A DNA stretch of 64,000 nt from NCBI GenBank assembly GCA_013397845.1, contig VZTG01004475.1, positions 319,505 through 383,504 of the forward strand, read 5' to 3'. The translations under genes were made by a program, and so were the position numbers. How positions within the stretch are numbered: position 1 is the stretch's first letter; each line of letters opens with the position of its first letter. Below, one piece after another: positions 37,179-51,490 of this stretch. Source of the DNA: Melanocharis versteri (lineage: Eukaryota; Chordata; Aves; Passeriformes; Melanocharitidae). The notes beneath the pieces were generated by a model. The model was given only the letters and a program-made list of their open reading frames with translations. It did no database searches and was not told the DNA's origin.

Positions 37179-37192
37179 TGTGTGTGTGTGTG
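37179..37192 (+). repeat. (TG)7 microsatellite
   Basis: Seven perfect TG units follow a T-run. Confidence 0.9.
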
Positions 37193-39345
37193 TCTTTTAA
37201 GTTGTATTTTAAAAGATTCAGATGGGACAGAGTTAAATCTTGGACCAAAATGAGTAAGGTCATCTGTAATTTTTTAATATTACCGAAGGCATGGTGTGTA
37301 GTGTTATGTGTACTGGCAATGTCCAAGAATTGGTGCTGGAAAGGCTCCAAGTTTCATTTTGGTGAGAATAAAGCAACAGCTTAGCGCTGTTCTCTGATTT
37401 TTATTTTTTTTTTCCCCTGCATTTGGTTGAATACAGGGATAAGCTTGATGTGCAGAGACTATTCCGCTGCCCAGGATTGCAATGAGGGAACAAAACACGA
37501 GATGGCAGCCGGGAGTATTCCTGGGAGTGACAGCCGGAGCCTGCCGGGGAAATGGGGCTGGAATTGGGTTACAACAAATAGAACAACAATCGCCTCCTCT
37601 TGCCGGTGATGAGCGTGTTTAGACCAAGCCCATCTCTTATTTGACTTGTTTCTTACAGTCCTTCTCCTGGAAGAGTCTTGGATACCTTTCAAACTGATCG
37701 TTCTCAGCGTTAGAAAAAGCCCTGTATGTCTGATCTCGTAGCTGTACAGAAATCAATAAGCTGCTATTAAAAATGCCGAGGTACAAAGTGAAAGCCTGTG
37801 GGCACAGACCCAGCAGCTTCCTTGGCACCGCGTGGATCAGCCCTTTCGAGAGCAGCGTGTGTCAGGATTGGGTTGGGACGCTTCCATTCAATCGCTCTTG
37901 GGTTGTCTCTGTCTGCCAGGAATTTCCTGTCGAGCTCTGGGGACGTGGTTAATATATCAGTCATGTCAGAATCATAATTCTATAATGATACCTTCGTATT
38001 TTCACTATCTAACACCTCTCCCTCTTGCTCATGTAGCTGTTTCATAGCCACTGTATGGGCTAAGCTTGCCATCCCTCTGCAGGGCAGTGGGACAAGCTAA
38101 ACCCTGTAAAGGAGAAACACAGTTTAAAAGATGTGATGTATTAAAAAAAAAAAAATTAAAATCCCTTTGTAAGAAGTAAACTACAAAACAGAATTTTCAC
38201 TCTGTAATTTACAAATGCATTATTTCCACAATCATAATGCAATTTTTTATATGCTTTGCTCTTTATATAATGATTGTCACATTTGTCTCAAGGTATTGGT
38301 ATAATTTACCAACATTATATTATATTTTATTTTTGTTGGGGCTGGTTATTGTGGAATAACCAAGCTCACTTCTTTGATAGCCAGTAAGAGAGAAGAGGAA
38401 ACTTTTAAATTAATTTAGGATGTTGAATCAGAGATGTGAGCTATAGTAGCTGAACATGTTTTGGTATACATTTGAGAAGAAATCAAACCCACAATAATAC
38501 AACCGAATGATGCCCCCTTCCTGAAAATTTAAGGGCTGGATTCTCCTGGAATCACTAAGGATTGTATTTGAATAGATCTCTGACAACATTTCACCTCTTG
38601 TATTAAGCACTAATACACGTGGACTCGACCTGGGGCTGAAATATTGCCCAGTCAGGAAGCAGTCCTCTGAGCTGAGCTTAAATGAGTGCCATCCTCACTT
38701 CCTAGTTCTTTTGATCCACTCTATGACTTTTGGAAGGTCGTTTTTCACATCTGTTTCTCCCACCTCATTGCAAGCTCAAATACTTTGTAAAATCTGCTGG
38801 GGAAGTGTGATGTTTGTGCAGTGTTGAGTCTATCCTAGCACAGCATAATAATTACACTGCCAACATTTTAGCTAACCCTACGTGCTGGATGCTACCCCAC
38901 TGTGAGTGATTCTAGTTTTCACTGTTGTCTTATTAAATCAGCCTGTAGTTTGTACCAGAGCCAACACATGACCCAGTTTACCTTCAAGATAATAAAGAGC
39001 TTCTTAGATTCTTCTCAGATTATTATCAGATCCATAGAATATCCTGCTGTTATCCTGATAATGGGAGAGCAATCATTTGACCTAGGAGAACTTCAGGAGG
39101 AAAGAATAATATGGGCAGTCTATAGGAGCTGTGAGTCAATCAGATTACAGTCTGTTTTCTCTAACTAATTTAGTAGTTGCCAATAATATTGGACTGAGGT
39201 TCTCTTGTTTCCCATGAACCTGAACAAAAAAAGCTCTGACAGCTTCCTCACCCAACTTGCTCTCTCTACTCTCACTGAATTCACCTCCAAGGATTTTTTC
39301 CATTATTGTGTCTTTACCTTTTCGTTAAAACACCCCCAGAAGCGG

Positions 39346-39400
39346 TTTTTTTGGTGGTTTTTTTTTTTTTTTGTTTGTTTGTTTTTTTGGTTTTTTTTTA
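39346..39400 (+). repeat. T-rich tract with GTTT units
   Basis: About 55 bases of T-runs interrupted by G, including a (GTTT)3 segment. Low complexity; possibly the reverse of a decayed poly(A) tail. Confidence 0.8.
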
Positions 39401-42400
39401 AATGGTGGTATTTGTGACAGAGACATCTATCAAATACAAAGTGGCTCCAGGCCATATTCCTGTTTTACATGAAGTATTGGGTAGCTCCAGTGGTATCTAC
39501 TTAAAGTCACCACAAATATCTTTGCAAATTCTTGATCCATCCATTTGCCTAATGACTGTATTGCTCAAGATAACTCAGACAGAAAATAGCTTGCTTTCAC
39601 TAAAAATAATGCTGCAGTAATTAGGTGTTGTAAGTCACCTGGATGCTGTGAGAGCCATTAGGCTCCTTTGGCACATGAAAGCAGAGCAATGGGAAAGCTA
39701 CTTTAGAAAATCACATATAAAACGTACTCAGAAGTTATTTTTGAAAGGTATTGCAAAAAAGGCATACTTTTTATACATTGAAGTAATAAGTAGTTTAGCA
39801 AATCCTTTGCAAACTTGTCAAAATGTCATATCCAGGTACTGGATTGGAAAATTAGTAACTGCTGAAGTGTGTGAGTGTTTAAAGGTGTCACTGTGTGTGG
39901 CAGGCTGGCGGATTTTAGCTTCTGGCTTTAAGGAGAGATGTTAATCATTATGGCTGATATTTAAAATGTCAGAAGACCTTAGCATGAAGATAAAGGATTT
40001 AATATGAGGCTCTGCTGTGTCATGTTTCCTCACAGAGAAGGAAGATCAGCACCTGTTCCCTTTTTCTTTCTCTCTTCTTTTTTCAAAAAAAATTAAATTC
40101 AGTGGCACTGTGATAGCTGAAGCAGCATCCCAAAAGCAGAGTGTGTGGAGGTGTGTGGTGGGGAAATGGATTGCTTAGTGCTCCTTGCTTTTTTGGCACC
40201 ATCCTGTTAAATCCTTCTGCAGCTCCTGTACTGCCTTAGCAGTACCTGGGATCACTGCACCCAATGGCATTGGCAGGAAAGCACGGCTGGAGCAAAGGGA
40301 ACCCTAATTTATCACTCCCATCCTCACCTGCCTTCCTTTGCTTTGGCTTTGGATGAGGCTCTGAAAAAATTAAGGAAAATTTTCTTTCGCAGCGTGTTTC
40401 TTGGCAAGGATTTCAACTACCTCTTCTTAATGCTTTCTAAGAGAATACTAAGTAAGCAAAGCTGCAGAATTGCCTTGCTCCCACAGCCAGTGCTTTTAAA
40501 CTACTTAGTGGGAGTGGTCTTGGTGACTGAAGTTGTCTAAAAAAGGGTAAAAAGGAAAACTCATCTATGAGGTATTTTTTTGTTTGCTTTTTCCTATTTC
40601 CTCTCAGTAAAAGGCTGCAAATATGCTCAGGTAGCTGAAGCTTTACATTATTTGAATTTAAACACAGAGTTTCCTCTCTGCCTGGGTAATTCTGCCTAGT
40701 TTGGTAAAATTAGGTAATCATGTATGAATTTCTCTGCCTTGATGTTCACTTGGGCAACCTGCTGCACTGGGACACCTGAAGGATGGTATTTGTTAAACAT
40801 TACTGACACGAAAATGATCTATAAACATTGAATAATGAATTGTAATATCCCATTAAGGAAGTATTTAACCATTTTGGATAAATATATCATTACGTAATTA
40901 TTATGTTGGTGTAACTATTGTAGTTCAGGTTCTGTTTTCTTCTTCCAAATCTGATCAATGGTATGAACTGAGCTGTCACCAGATAAAGTTATACAAAGTC
41001 ACATAAATTTTTCATTTTTAAAGATGACAGAGTTCAGAGAAAGTGTTTTGTGTACTGAGTAGCATTTTATATGTGAGGAAATAGACAAAAAGACAAGATT
41101 TTTTGCTTTTGGCAAGGTAACACAGAGACTTTGTGGTTGGTGTTCGAGCTTTAAAAAGAGAATGGAAGAAGATTGATGTCTTGATGAATATTAATTGACG
41201 CCTTTCCACAATTTTTTCTATAAAACAAGCTATTTCCTAAAACCAGTAATGAACTTTAGGGCCGTTACCTTGGTACTGTTGTAAAGAACTTTTGATTCCC
41301 AATCTTTCATCAGTATTTCTAGCAGGATGGGTGGTTTTGTGAAGAGAAAAATTGCTCTCGGGATAGGAAGACTTGGCATCTGAGTTCACAAGGTGAATTC
41401 TCTGATTTACTTACCCAGGAGTTTCTGATGGCCTGTGGATAAGTGGAAGGTCATCTTTGTCCTGTGTTCTTTTGCTTATGCTCTGCAGCTGAAATTGCTG
41501 TTAGTTAATGACTTCATTGGCAGCTTCAGTGGAGAGACAATGAACAATCCCAGGGTACAGTTCCTGAATTTCAGTGTTGAGCTCGGACACATCAAGGCAG
41601 CAGGGTTCCTTTCTGAAGTTTTTCAGCAGGGCAAAAGTTCTGGTGACCCAAAGAAGTACCCAGATATTTTCACCAGGCAGTGCCCTTGGCTGTCTGCACC
41701 AGAGGGAGCAGGAGCCTTTGTGCAAGGGCATTTTCCAGTGGGGTTTAACCAGTCCCACCCGTTCTGCACGGCTTCTGCCACCACCCCCAGCCGAGGCACC
41801 GCTGCTGTGACCCTCCTGGTGGGACCTGCAGGCTCAGATGGAGCCTGAACTTACTGTAATATCAGTTTCCATAAGGAATTTGGTTGTATTTGTACCACTG
41901 TCGATGGAGGTTTTGGTTGTTTGTTTCTTATGTTTCCTCAACGTGATGCAGACAAGCTAAAGGCACACATTTCATTACGGAATACTTTGGTTTGTTTAGT
42001 GCTCAGCCTTATAAAATTACATGTAAATGTGTTTAGCTTTTCCTGCATGCGTGTGCATTTCTTCCCGTTGCTTCCTCAAAAGAAAAGAAACCTGACACGA
42101 TTCTTTCTCTCCTGACAATGTGCTACCTGTTTCTCTCATTTTCTTCACTCCCTGTCGCTTCTTTTTCTTTTGTTCTCCCAGTCATGCCATTTACTTTCCC
42201 AGTAGTTGAGAAACAGGAGCTACAATACATACACTGAAAAATTATTTTACCAGAAAATTCAATGGAAAATCTCAGTAATCCTTCACAAGTTACCACACAT
42301 GAAAAAATAGTGCACAGTCTTATCAAACATGGGATAAAGTACTTGGCATGTGGCAGTCAGTACACTGACAGAAAAGGGTTTTCACCCCACACGAAAAAAA

Positions 42401-45400
42401 ATTGAATAATTAGTAACACATGAAAGCCAAAAAATACTTTTTCTTCCCTCAGTGGTGACAGTGGATGCTCTTGGTATAGGTTGCATTTCTCAAAGAAGAG
42501 AAGACCAAGGAAAGGCAATTTCTGCTTGAACATCATCAGGATCAAAACATCATCTATAATTTCTTGGTGTGTAAGGCAGTTTTGACAAGCATAGACCTGA
42601 CAGTCAATGGTCAGAACACATTTAATACATCTTTCATGTGCTGAAGTTAGTAGGTCTAAGGTCTCCCTGGGGTAATATGATGTAAAAGATGTTCATGGCA
42701 CTAATTTACTCACAGACCATTAGCTCTCTGTAGATGCAAGACTCTATAGACCTATGTGCAAGGAACACACTCTTCAGATGCCCATATTGCACTGCAATCC
42801 TTCATTTTCTTAATGCAATTTCCTGCAGCTGTCCTGTTGGTCGTGTGGGGTGCAATGAAGAGTAGACCTCGGCAAGCCATAACTCTGAGTAATAGGTCTT
42901 CTTATTTTGCACTAAATATTTTGAGTGTTTCATTCCTTAAGCAAAGAGGGGAGATGAAATTTTAAATGTAAAAATGATTTGTTGTAGTCAGTTTTGACAA
43001 ACAGTATTCTCTAGTGTTTCGGTGCTTTAAAGGAATTGGCACAGAAAAATGAAATGCGAACTATCGTTATGGAGCTTTTTTTTATAGTCTTTCTGCCTCT
43101 GTTTTCCAATTTTAATAAGGTGCCTGTAAAAAATGAATAATGAAGCAATATATAAACAATGTTATGAAGGCAGCATTTCCTCGTTAGGTTGAGCACCCTA
43201 CTCTTTTATAGATAGATTTTTTTTTTATATTCTGAAGGTAAATTTGGGATGAAATGCCAAGAATCTATAGAATGATGTGCAATGATGGAGAATTAATGTC
43301 ACACGGCAAATTGTGTTGCCATTTGAATAGTATATCATGCAGTTCAGTGCCAGCAGATTTAACAAACGTGTCAGCCATCATTATTCAAGCATCCAAAAGG
43401 TCATCCTTCTATCCCAGTAGGGTTGTCCAATAGCTTACAGCATGCACATTACGAAAGATGATGTGTGGGATCTCCAGTGATCTTTTTGATCGAGAATCAA
43501 TTAAAATAAGTTGCTGTTAATGTGACACTAGATAGACAAAGTGTGATGCATTTGACAGCCACTAATTACAGCAGGCAGCCAAAAGAGCTCTGTAGAGATC
43601 TGGGGACAGAAATGGCTAAATTAGTAAACTGTGTTGACACAATCACTCAATATTTTTTGATATGCAAGCACAGCATATTCCCAGGTCTGGTGAACCTGAC
43701 TGGCATGAGTTACTGAAACTTTATGAAAATGAAGCAGAGAATATGATTTTTTTTTTTAATTTTACAATTAGAGTAGCTCAAAACTAATTATCCCAGCAAA
43801 ATGGAATGAGCAAGCTGTCCCAGCAGGGGAAGTTTGTACTTGTCGGTGGTGCTGCCTGAGTTTAAAAGCAACCTCGAACAAGATGCTTTTTAACCTGGGG
43901 ATGCCACCAGGAAAATGTGCCTGTTCTTTAAAGCAAATGGATCCTGACTTCTGTCCCACTCCCTCACTCCTTGTGGCGCCCAGTGGGAATGCTACATCAC
44001 CTTTGCTTTAGAGCAGGAATTAAAGAAATGTAAATCTGGGATAATTCTGCCTGGCTGGATCTCACTCCAGAGCTCGGAGCTCCCTCGGCATATGCCCTTC
44101 TTTGGGACAGTGTCCAAGAGCAGCCGTGTTCAGATGCCTGGGGTGGAGGCAGGGAGCTTTGTTTTGTTGGGCTTTTTTTCCCCTCCTCCTTTGATGGCTT
44201 ACGAAAAGTGCCAAATGATCTTGTCATGTTCCGGGTGATTCGGTGTGTGTTTCATTTGGAGCTGTGTATGCCCACAGGAGGTTAACTGGTGCCTTGTAAG
44301 ATGGATCCTGATAAAAACCTAACCCAGCTGCGCCACTGTTTTGAAACGGAATTCTGGATGAGAATCCCAGGGTGTTGTATCTCCTGCTTTGCCAGAACAT
44401 TTGTGAACGCTTTTTAAAATAACTCAGGGATTTTATGAGACTGAAATTGTTATTCTTCACCACATCATGAAATTTCCCTACATTTTCTTAGCAAGCATTT
44501 TTTACAGCCTTGGACTTCTAATTGGGAAAATTGGGACTCCTTTAATGCCAGGGCTGTATTTTAGCTAATGGAAGAACCTGACACAGCACTGAGATCAGCA
44601 CTTTCTAGCATGTTTATCATACTGTTTTCAACCTTGGGTTGCGCTCAAATCTTCCTCTTCTTTCCCCTGGTCAGACTTGCCAAATCAAATCTGTTTTTTT
44701 TTCCTTTTCTCTGGAATCTGACCATGCCTCACTTTCCTCTGCTGGGCACTTAATGTTTCTCAGAGTGACATAACCCCCTGTTTATTCATTAGCTTGATGC
44801 CAGCCTCACCTTGTCTGCTGTGAGCTTATTTCTGGTTCCTCTCTGTCCCATGGCCCCCAGTTCTCCCCAGAACAGAGGGGCACCCCACAGCAGACTCCTT
44901 CTTTACCAAATTTTTGAATTCTTTCTGTCTGCTGTGTAAACTCCCAAGCTTGTCATTTTTAAAGTATTGTATCCTATTGCCCCATGCTGTGTGAATGCAG
45001 AATTTCATTGGGCTAATGCCTTTTTCTGTCCCTCAAATAACAGCTAGAGTTTCTTGTAAGCCTTATCACAAACTGCCTGCCTGTGTCTGAGGTCAGGTTT
45101 TCATCAGGTTTCATATTCCTAAATTATTGACTGAGTCCTCTCTTACTGAGCTGAGCATGAATTAGCAGCACAAATTTATTTAACTCAGCATTGCAAAGGC
45201 TCTTCCAAAGTATTTCTTCAGGATCAAGATAACCCCTGAAAAACTGTGCATCACATTTCCTGGCTGAAATTCCAGTGCTGCTAGAGGAGCTTTACCAATA
45301 AGGAGGAAAGACACAGACCAGTGGTGTTAATAAAAATATAAATGGTTTTCAGCCTAACATCCTGTGTGAACCAAAGCTGAGGATTGAATCACAAATTCAT

Positions 45401-48400
45401 ACTGTAAAAGATCAGAAGGAAACATCATAATCCAATTTGATTTTCTGTCCACAGACCTTCACCCAATCAATCCTGTGGTATAAAGCTGCTGTTTCTAACC
45501 TAGATAAACTCAAGTTATTAGGCTGTGTTGCTGTTGCAGACTGAAGACCAATTTTTTTCCTATCCTAGGGAATGATGCCATAATTTCTGAGGAAATGGAA
45601 AGTATCTCACTAGTTGATTGTTAAATTGTTCAACAAATTGAACATGCTATGAGTTTGAAATGTGAGATACCCCAGAAGAAGTGGGAAAGGTGGAATGCAG
45701 ATGACAGTTGTACTCTTTGACCAGCATTTCACCTTTTTCACTTACACTGAGCCAAAAGCCAGCTAAAACCTCTGCATGCACTTTGATTGCTGCATTAAAT
45801 GTGAGTCTGAGAAGCCTACACCGTATTTTTCTACATTTCTCCCAAGTGGGATATACATCAAGTGCCTTTTGCTTTCTATTTTGATGTAAAGAACTCTTGC
45901 TATACGTTTCATTTTTCTCTGCAATACAAAATAATCCCTCCATCTCTTGAAGTTTGCATTTTTGTGGAGTTCAGGGATAGTTCTTCCATATGAATCTTTC
46001 CCTTTGCATTGAGTGAGCTCTGACTGTGGTGTTCTCTGACATTTTCCCCTTACCATAGACTGTTCTGTATCTCTTAAAGGCAGTGAGCCATTCTGGGACT
46101 GATGTGACAAGACATGACAGGAAATTCCACTGAATAAAACAAATTATACACTAGAGATGTGCTGAACTGACTGAAAACAATTTGGACACCAGGGGCAATG
46201 GAAGGTGCTGAGAAGGCTGAGAGTAATGACATTTTCTTTTGGATTTTATTGAAAGTGTTTCAATGCACAATGTGGTGTAAATCAGTGATTGTGAGTTCTT
46301 TGGGTTGTGGCCCTTCAGGTTCCTTGTTCCACAGGGCACACACATGGATATGAGTGAGCCGAGCCCGTGAATTAATTGTAGCTGATAACGACTCATTATG
46401 ATTTAGACTCTTATTGGAAAATTTATATATAGAAGTCTTCAATTTGTGCTTTGCTGAATAACATTTATGAAGAGAAATGGGTGATGTTTGTACCCAGGTT
46501 TTAATTCACAGTGTAATCAAGAAATCACATGCTTGGGTTGCAAAGCAGATTGTCCAACACATGTGATGTGATCAATGGAAAGATTTTGTTGAAAGTGATT
46601 TTACTTTAAATAATGATAAAGAATTTATGTCTGTTAAATACAACAAGTGAAAGACATAGTTGATGTGGGAAAGTATTTAAATACCCCCATAGGGAAGAAG
46701 GAGAAATCTAGTAAATGAATTAGGATTGTTTGTCATTTGTGTCTTCCAACTCCAACAATGAGGAAAATTTACTTGATTCGTCTTTGGCTTCTGTCAATTT
46801 TAAATCACTGTGCATCAGCTCCTTTTGTGAGGCACTTTGTAAGTGAGACGCAGGTGATGAGTTATTGCCAATAAACCAGGATTGCCATTCGGGCTGTACA
46901 GTAACAAAACATAAATTTCGCTTAATGTGCCTTTAAGAATGTGAGCTGAGTGGATGCGCTGCTGGCGATGAGTAACGAGTCGCAGCATCAGGACGAGGAT
47001 CCGTTTGTCTGTCTCATCCTGTCATGTAAATGTTTGAAAAAACCCCGAGCAGCTAATACGGCAATCTGGCAGCAGTCTGCACCGAGCTCTGCGAGTCAAA
47101 GGCTCCTGCAGCAGAGCAGGGTGTTCACGTGGAGATTCTGCTTTCCCTGATTCCCTTTGGATGGCAGATGTGGAAGCAGAGCTGCCTTTGTGGAGCCAGG
47201 CGATCTTGCACCCACTGGCAGTCGGTCAGTACTGCTGGGAACGGCGATGGAAAGAGAGGGGTGAAGAGATTTTACACTTTATTTGAGGCATTTTCCTGTG
47301 GTGTGCTGAAATTAATCCCTAGAACAATACAAATGTTTCAAGTAACACCCAGGGAACGTCATTTGAGCTTTATGCTGACACCTGTCCAGAAGGAAATGTC
47401 AGGAAAACATTTAGGCATCAGCAGAGCAAGCTTTGTGATCTGGAGTTTAATTAATGCTTGAGATTTCTGCCTTGCATTGGTAGAAATCAGCAATGACCAT
47501 TAGTGAACCTGCAGAATTCCTCCCTCGAAAGCCAGATTGGAATATTGTAATCATTCCTGCACCGATTTTCCTGTGTGTATTGCCAAGAAACTTCCTAGTA
47601 AGGCTGGGTTTACACAGGCGTTTGACCTGCCAATCTTAGTGGGACTGCTGACTTTGATGACAGAGATCCTGTTTGGGAGGCTCTATCAGCATCAGTCCAG
47701 GCTACCCATTAATTCAGTGGTGTTTGGTATTTTTTACAGTATTTCTTAAACTTTCTTTCACGTGAAATTCAGTAAAACCGACAGATTGAAATACACTATT
47801 GCATATGGTACTGTAATATTTAGGTTTTAATTGCATTTCTGAGAAAAAGTACAAACTTGAGTACTTGTCTCAATGGAAATATGAAGTAGATTGCAACCTT
47901 GAATGAACTGCAAAGCAGCTGAATTGAAGATGTTCTTGGAAAATGCAGAGATACTATTGTTCATGCATATGGGCATATCAACATGTGCAAATTATGCTGG
48001 TAAAACCAATTATTATATTTATAGACAGATTTTCAGAGGTGTATCCGTGGAGGTCAAGGAGCAGGCCCAGAAGAGCTACAGAAGAGATGATACAGCCTCT
48101 TGCTGTGGTCAGTACCAGATGCTTCATGAATAGCACAGCTTTTTATAGTGGGGCTGTACTACCACTGATGGTCAATCAAATTCACAATTCACACACGACT
48201 AACTTTATACTTTATTCTGTGGTAAGAGAGAGCTCCTGTAGTCTTTCCAGCCATCGAAATGATTTTTTTTTCCTAATCAGAATTATCAAAATCTGTTTCT
48301 TTTGTCTCTGTAACAATTTTGCATGGGGAGTACAGCGATAGATGTATTCCCAAAACACGGTGATTCATTTTTGTTAAATTGTTCATGTTTTTGGTTTTGC

Positions 48401-51400
48401 TTGCAGTTGAAGAGTGTCAAATTTTGTGAAGTTGGTAAAAATACTTGTGCCCCTGTATGTGCTGCTTTAACAGCGCTGGGCATGTTTTCCCTCCCACACA
48501 GCATTCTGGGAATGAGCTGTTGGTTGTGAGGAGAATTGTCAGCTTTTGCAAATTAGAAACCAGCTCCAGCCATCCACAAATGACAGAGAGATTTCTGAAC
48601 ATCCTTAGTGGGGAAGACAAAAAGAGAGGGGTTTTTGGGCTGTGTCTACATGGGCGTAGATGTGTGTGTAGTGTGCACGTCCACAGAGCGAAGAACATTG
48701 TTCCAAGTGGGTGTTTGCACTTCTCAAGAGATTTAAAATACCAGGCACTCAGCACAGGGATATGCTCTGTGTGCCAGGAAACAAATCTATATTAGCAACT
48801 GCAGAAAAATCAGTAGAATGTGTACGACTGCTTTGATAAAAAAGTCTTAAGGCAGAATGCATCTGAGAGGCATTTTCATCATTGTAAATTAGATATTGAA
48901 AATATTTTTTCCACAGACTAAAAATTTTTTTCTGCTCCTGAAGTCATTAGATTTTTAATTAAACTATGGAGTTTTTTGTTTTGTTTTAAGAGAAAGAACT
49001 TGTTTTGTATCTTTTCCAAGAACGAAAGGAAGAAACAACTATTGCAAGCCAAATGGTAGAACACAAGATATTTATTCATAGCAGGTTCAGTAAATAATGT
49101 TTCTGTGGCCAGTTCCAAGTGCTCTGTATAAAGGAAATACTTAACATTTTTGCTGCTCTTAGGATGTTACTTATTTAAATATGTAATGGGGTTTTTTTCT
49201 GTTTTATGATCATCTTTTACATCAAGTGTAATTATACTGGTTCTTGGTATTGCTCAGAGCCCATGTCAGGTTCTCGGTCCATTGTCCTGAAGCACTTGAT
49301 TTTCTTTCCCCAAGTTTCTTTGGTAACTTGCTCTGTTGAATTCTAACTGGGGGCAGCATCTGTATGCAGCTCGTATTTTGAGGTTACTAAATAGCAAACA
49401 GTCATAAAGCACTGTCCTCTAGCTCTCCAGAATTACTTTTTTAACATTTAAACAAAAGAAATAACCCTAAATGCCGATATTAATTCACAGTGTAGTTTAA
49501 CACCCAATAATAAATGCCAAGTGTTAATAGTAAATCTATGGAGACAGTGCCATATTTTGTCATCTAAATACCTTTAACTACCACAAGGTCTTTCAATATA
49601 ATTAGTAGTGAATATTGAGCCCAGCCAGAAATATGGGATTCATCATTAAATTCAGAGGCTTCTTTATCTCAGTGAGTCTAATCACATGCGCACACAAATT
49701 GTTAATGGTGTGGGCTTTACTGCTTTCAGATCTCCTCTATTTGAAATGGAATAGCCTGCTTTGTGAGAAATAATTAGGTTTCATTGTTCTACCTGCATCA
49801 AGTCTTGTTGATAATCTTATGGTTTTAGCAATTCAGATCCAGAGAGCAGTTGGTGGTGGCGATGATGTTTCATTTTAAATCACAAAGTATTGTTATTTTT
49901 CCTCCTTTCTCCTTTGTATTTTCTTTCCTTTCCTTTCCTGTGACAGTAATAGATGTAATATCACTAACTTTCAAAGGGTGGATGTCAGTAATTAACGAAA
50001 GAAAACCATTTGGGTTTGCAATATGCAGATTTGAGAATATCTCCTTTGGCTGGCACATGCTGTAATGTTTTGCCGGACACTTCACCTATGCCTGTGCAAT
50101 CAGAAATGTAAAGCCTCAGGGCAATGACAGCCTATTACATAATCATCTACAATTCTCAGTGATTTACAAACTCATTGTTTGACCTTGCTTTTTTTGGTTG
50201 GGTGAGTTATGATTATGCTTAAGGATTAATTAGCCTTCTGGTACTTGTTCACGTAGAAGAAAGAATTGCTTATCTGTAGCAAGGGTCATTTGCTGTGTCT
50301 TGAAGTCTCTGGAGAAACCCCTCTCATGTTTTTCGGTTTTAGGAAGTCCCAGAATTAATATAAGCTGAGGTTTTATATGAAACCAAGGGACTGCGTGTCA
50401 GGGACATTTAACAGATTTGTTGCTTGTAGCTCCAGAGGAGGGATCTTGGCTCTTTTGGCATAAGTACCAAGTCTCTTGTTGACTAATGCATTTCAAAATG
50501 ATTTTGAGAATGAGATTCTTGTCCTGAATGCACAGTAGGAAAAAATAGCAATTGGACTGAGAAGTCACTATGAGATGCATTTCTCTGTCTACAGGGTGGA
50601 GGACTATATATCTTTTGTCCAGGTCTGCATTTCACATTTCCAAGCACATTCCTCACAGATTTCCAAAAGTGTGCACTGGCACTGCAGTGTGTGCATCCTC
50701 CACTGTCAGTGTCCTCTGGCTAGGAGAGTTCTAAAGCCCCAAGAAAATACCTGGTATTTTTTTCATTTCTTGTACCAGGGCAAATCCTTTGAGAATTTTT
50801 AATTGTTCACCTGGTATTGGTATGTCCTGATACTGGTCTAACCATACCCCAAATCTGTTGACCAATTCTTGGGTAAATTTTAATTTAAGTGTGTGTTCAT
50901 CCTAAAGCCAGAACACTGCAAACACTTGTGGGAGTTATTCAAGAAGCAACTCCAGAGAGGGGTTTTCAGTCACTAGACTTGTGGGAAGATTTTCCCTATT
51001 TTAATGCCTGTAGTGTAAACAGACACTGACATCTACTTACAAATACTTTCATTAAGTTACAACTTCCCTGGGAAGAGGGGGAACATTAAAACATCACAAT
51101 GGGAGCTGTTTGTTGTGAAATATTGGGTATTGACTGCATGAAATGCAGGACTCTCAGTGCATACGAGTGGACTTTAAAATCCCTTGCCCAGCACGAACAG
51201 ATCCTAATCTATTTTTGCAGTACAGTCCCTGTGCTCCTGAAGTGCTGCTTTTTCCATGACACAGATCCATCTCAAACCCAAGGCTCTTTGGGATCCTCGG
51301 GAGAAGTGATGTTTTGTCTGCATCTCCTCAGCTAAAGCGTGGTTGATGTGATGCCTGCACAGGGTATAATGGCCGAATCGGGACTTCTGAAATTTATACA

Positions 51401-51404
51401 ATAT

Positions 51405-51490
51405 TTCAGTAGATAGAGCACTCACCCAGGCTTGCAAGACTGAAACTCTGGGCTCTTTGTAGCCTCAGGGAGATCAAATTCATACCTTTC
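51405..51490 (-). repeat. possible decayed SINE-like interspersed repeat
   Basis: On the minus strand, 'cctgggtgagtgctctatctactg' preceded by 'cagagtttcagtcttgcaag' resembles the common reptile/bird repeat motif 'ccaggtgagtgccctaaccactg'. The match is short and from memory, so boundaries and family are uncertain. Confidence 0.35.

Larger units (their letters stand above)
28791..45000 (+). other. NLGN1: NLGN1 intron, no gene recognised
   Basis: This intronic stretch holds low-complexity tracts (29,293-29,341; 30,119-30,143; 30,627-30,662; 37,179-37,192; 39,346-39,400), a pyrimidine-rich run at 34,310-34,350 and the palindromic cluster at 34,572-34,639. Open frames up to 157 codons (for example minus strand 33,246-33,719) have no recognisable domain and no splice context, and I treat them as chance. 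Confidence 0.65.

Noticed and set aside
37179..37192. TG repeat considered as an intronic splicing-factor site
   Set aside because: A seven-unit TG microsatellite is common and lies 24 kb from the nearest exon.
41435..41848. 137-codon plus-strand frame beginning with a hydrophobic segment that resembles a signal peptide
   Set aside because: It begins with GTG, not ATG, lacks a recognisable domain and sits in intron without exon signals that I can support.
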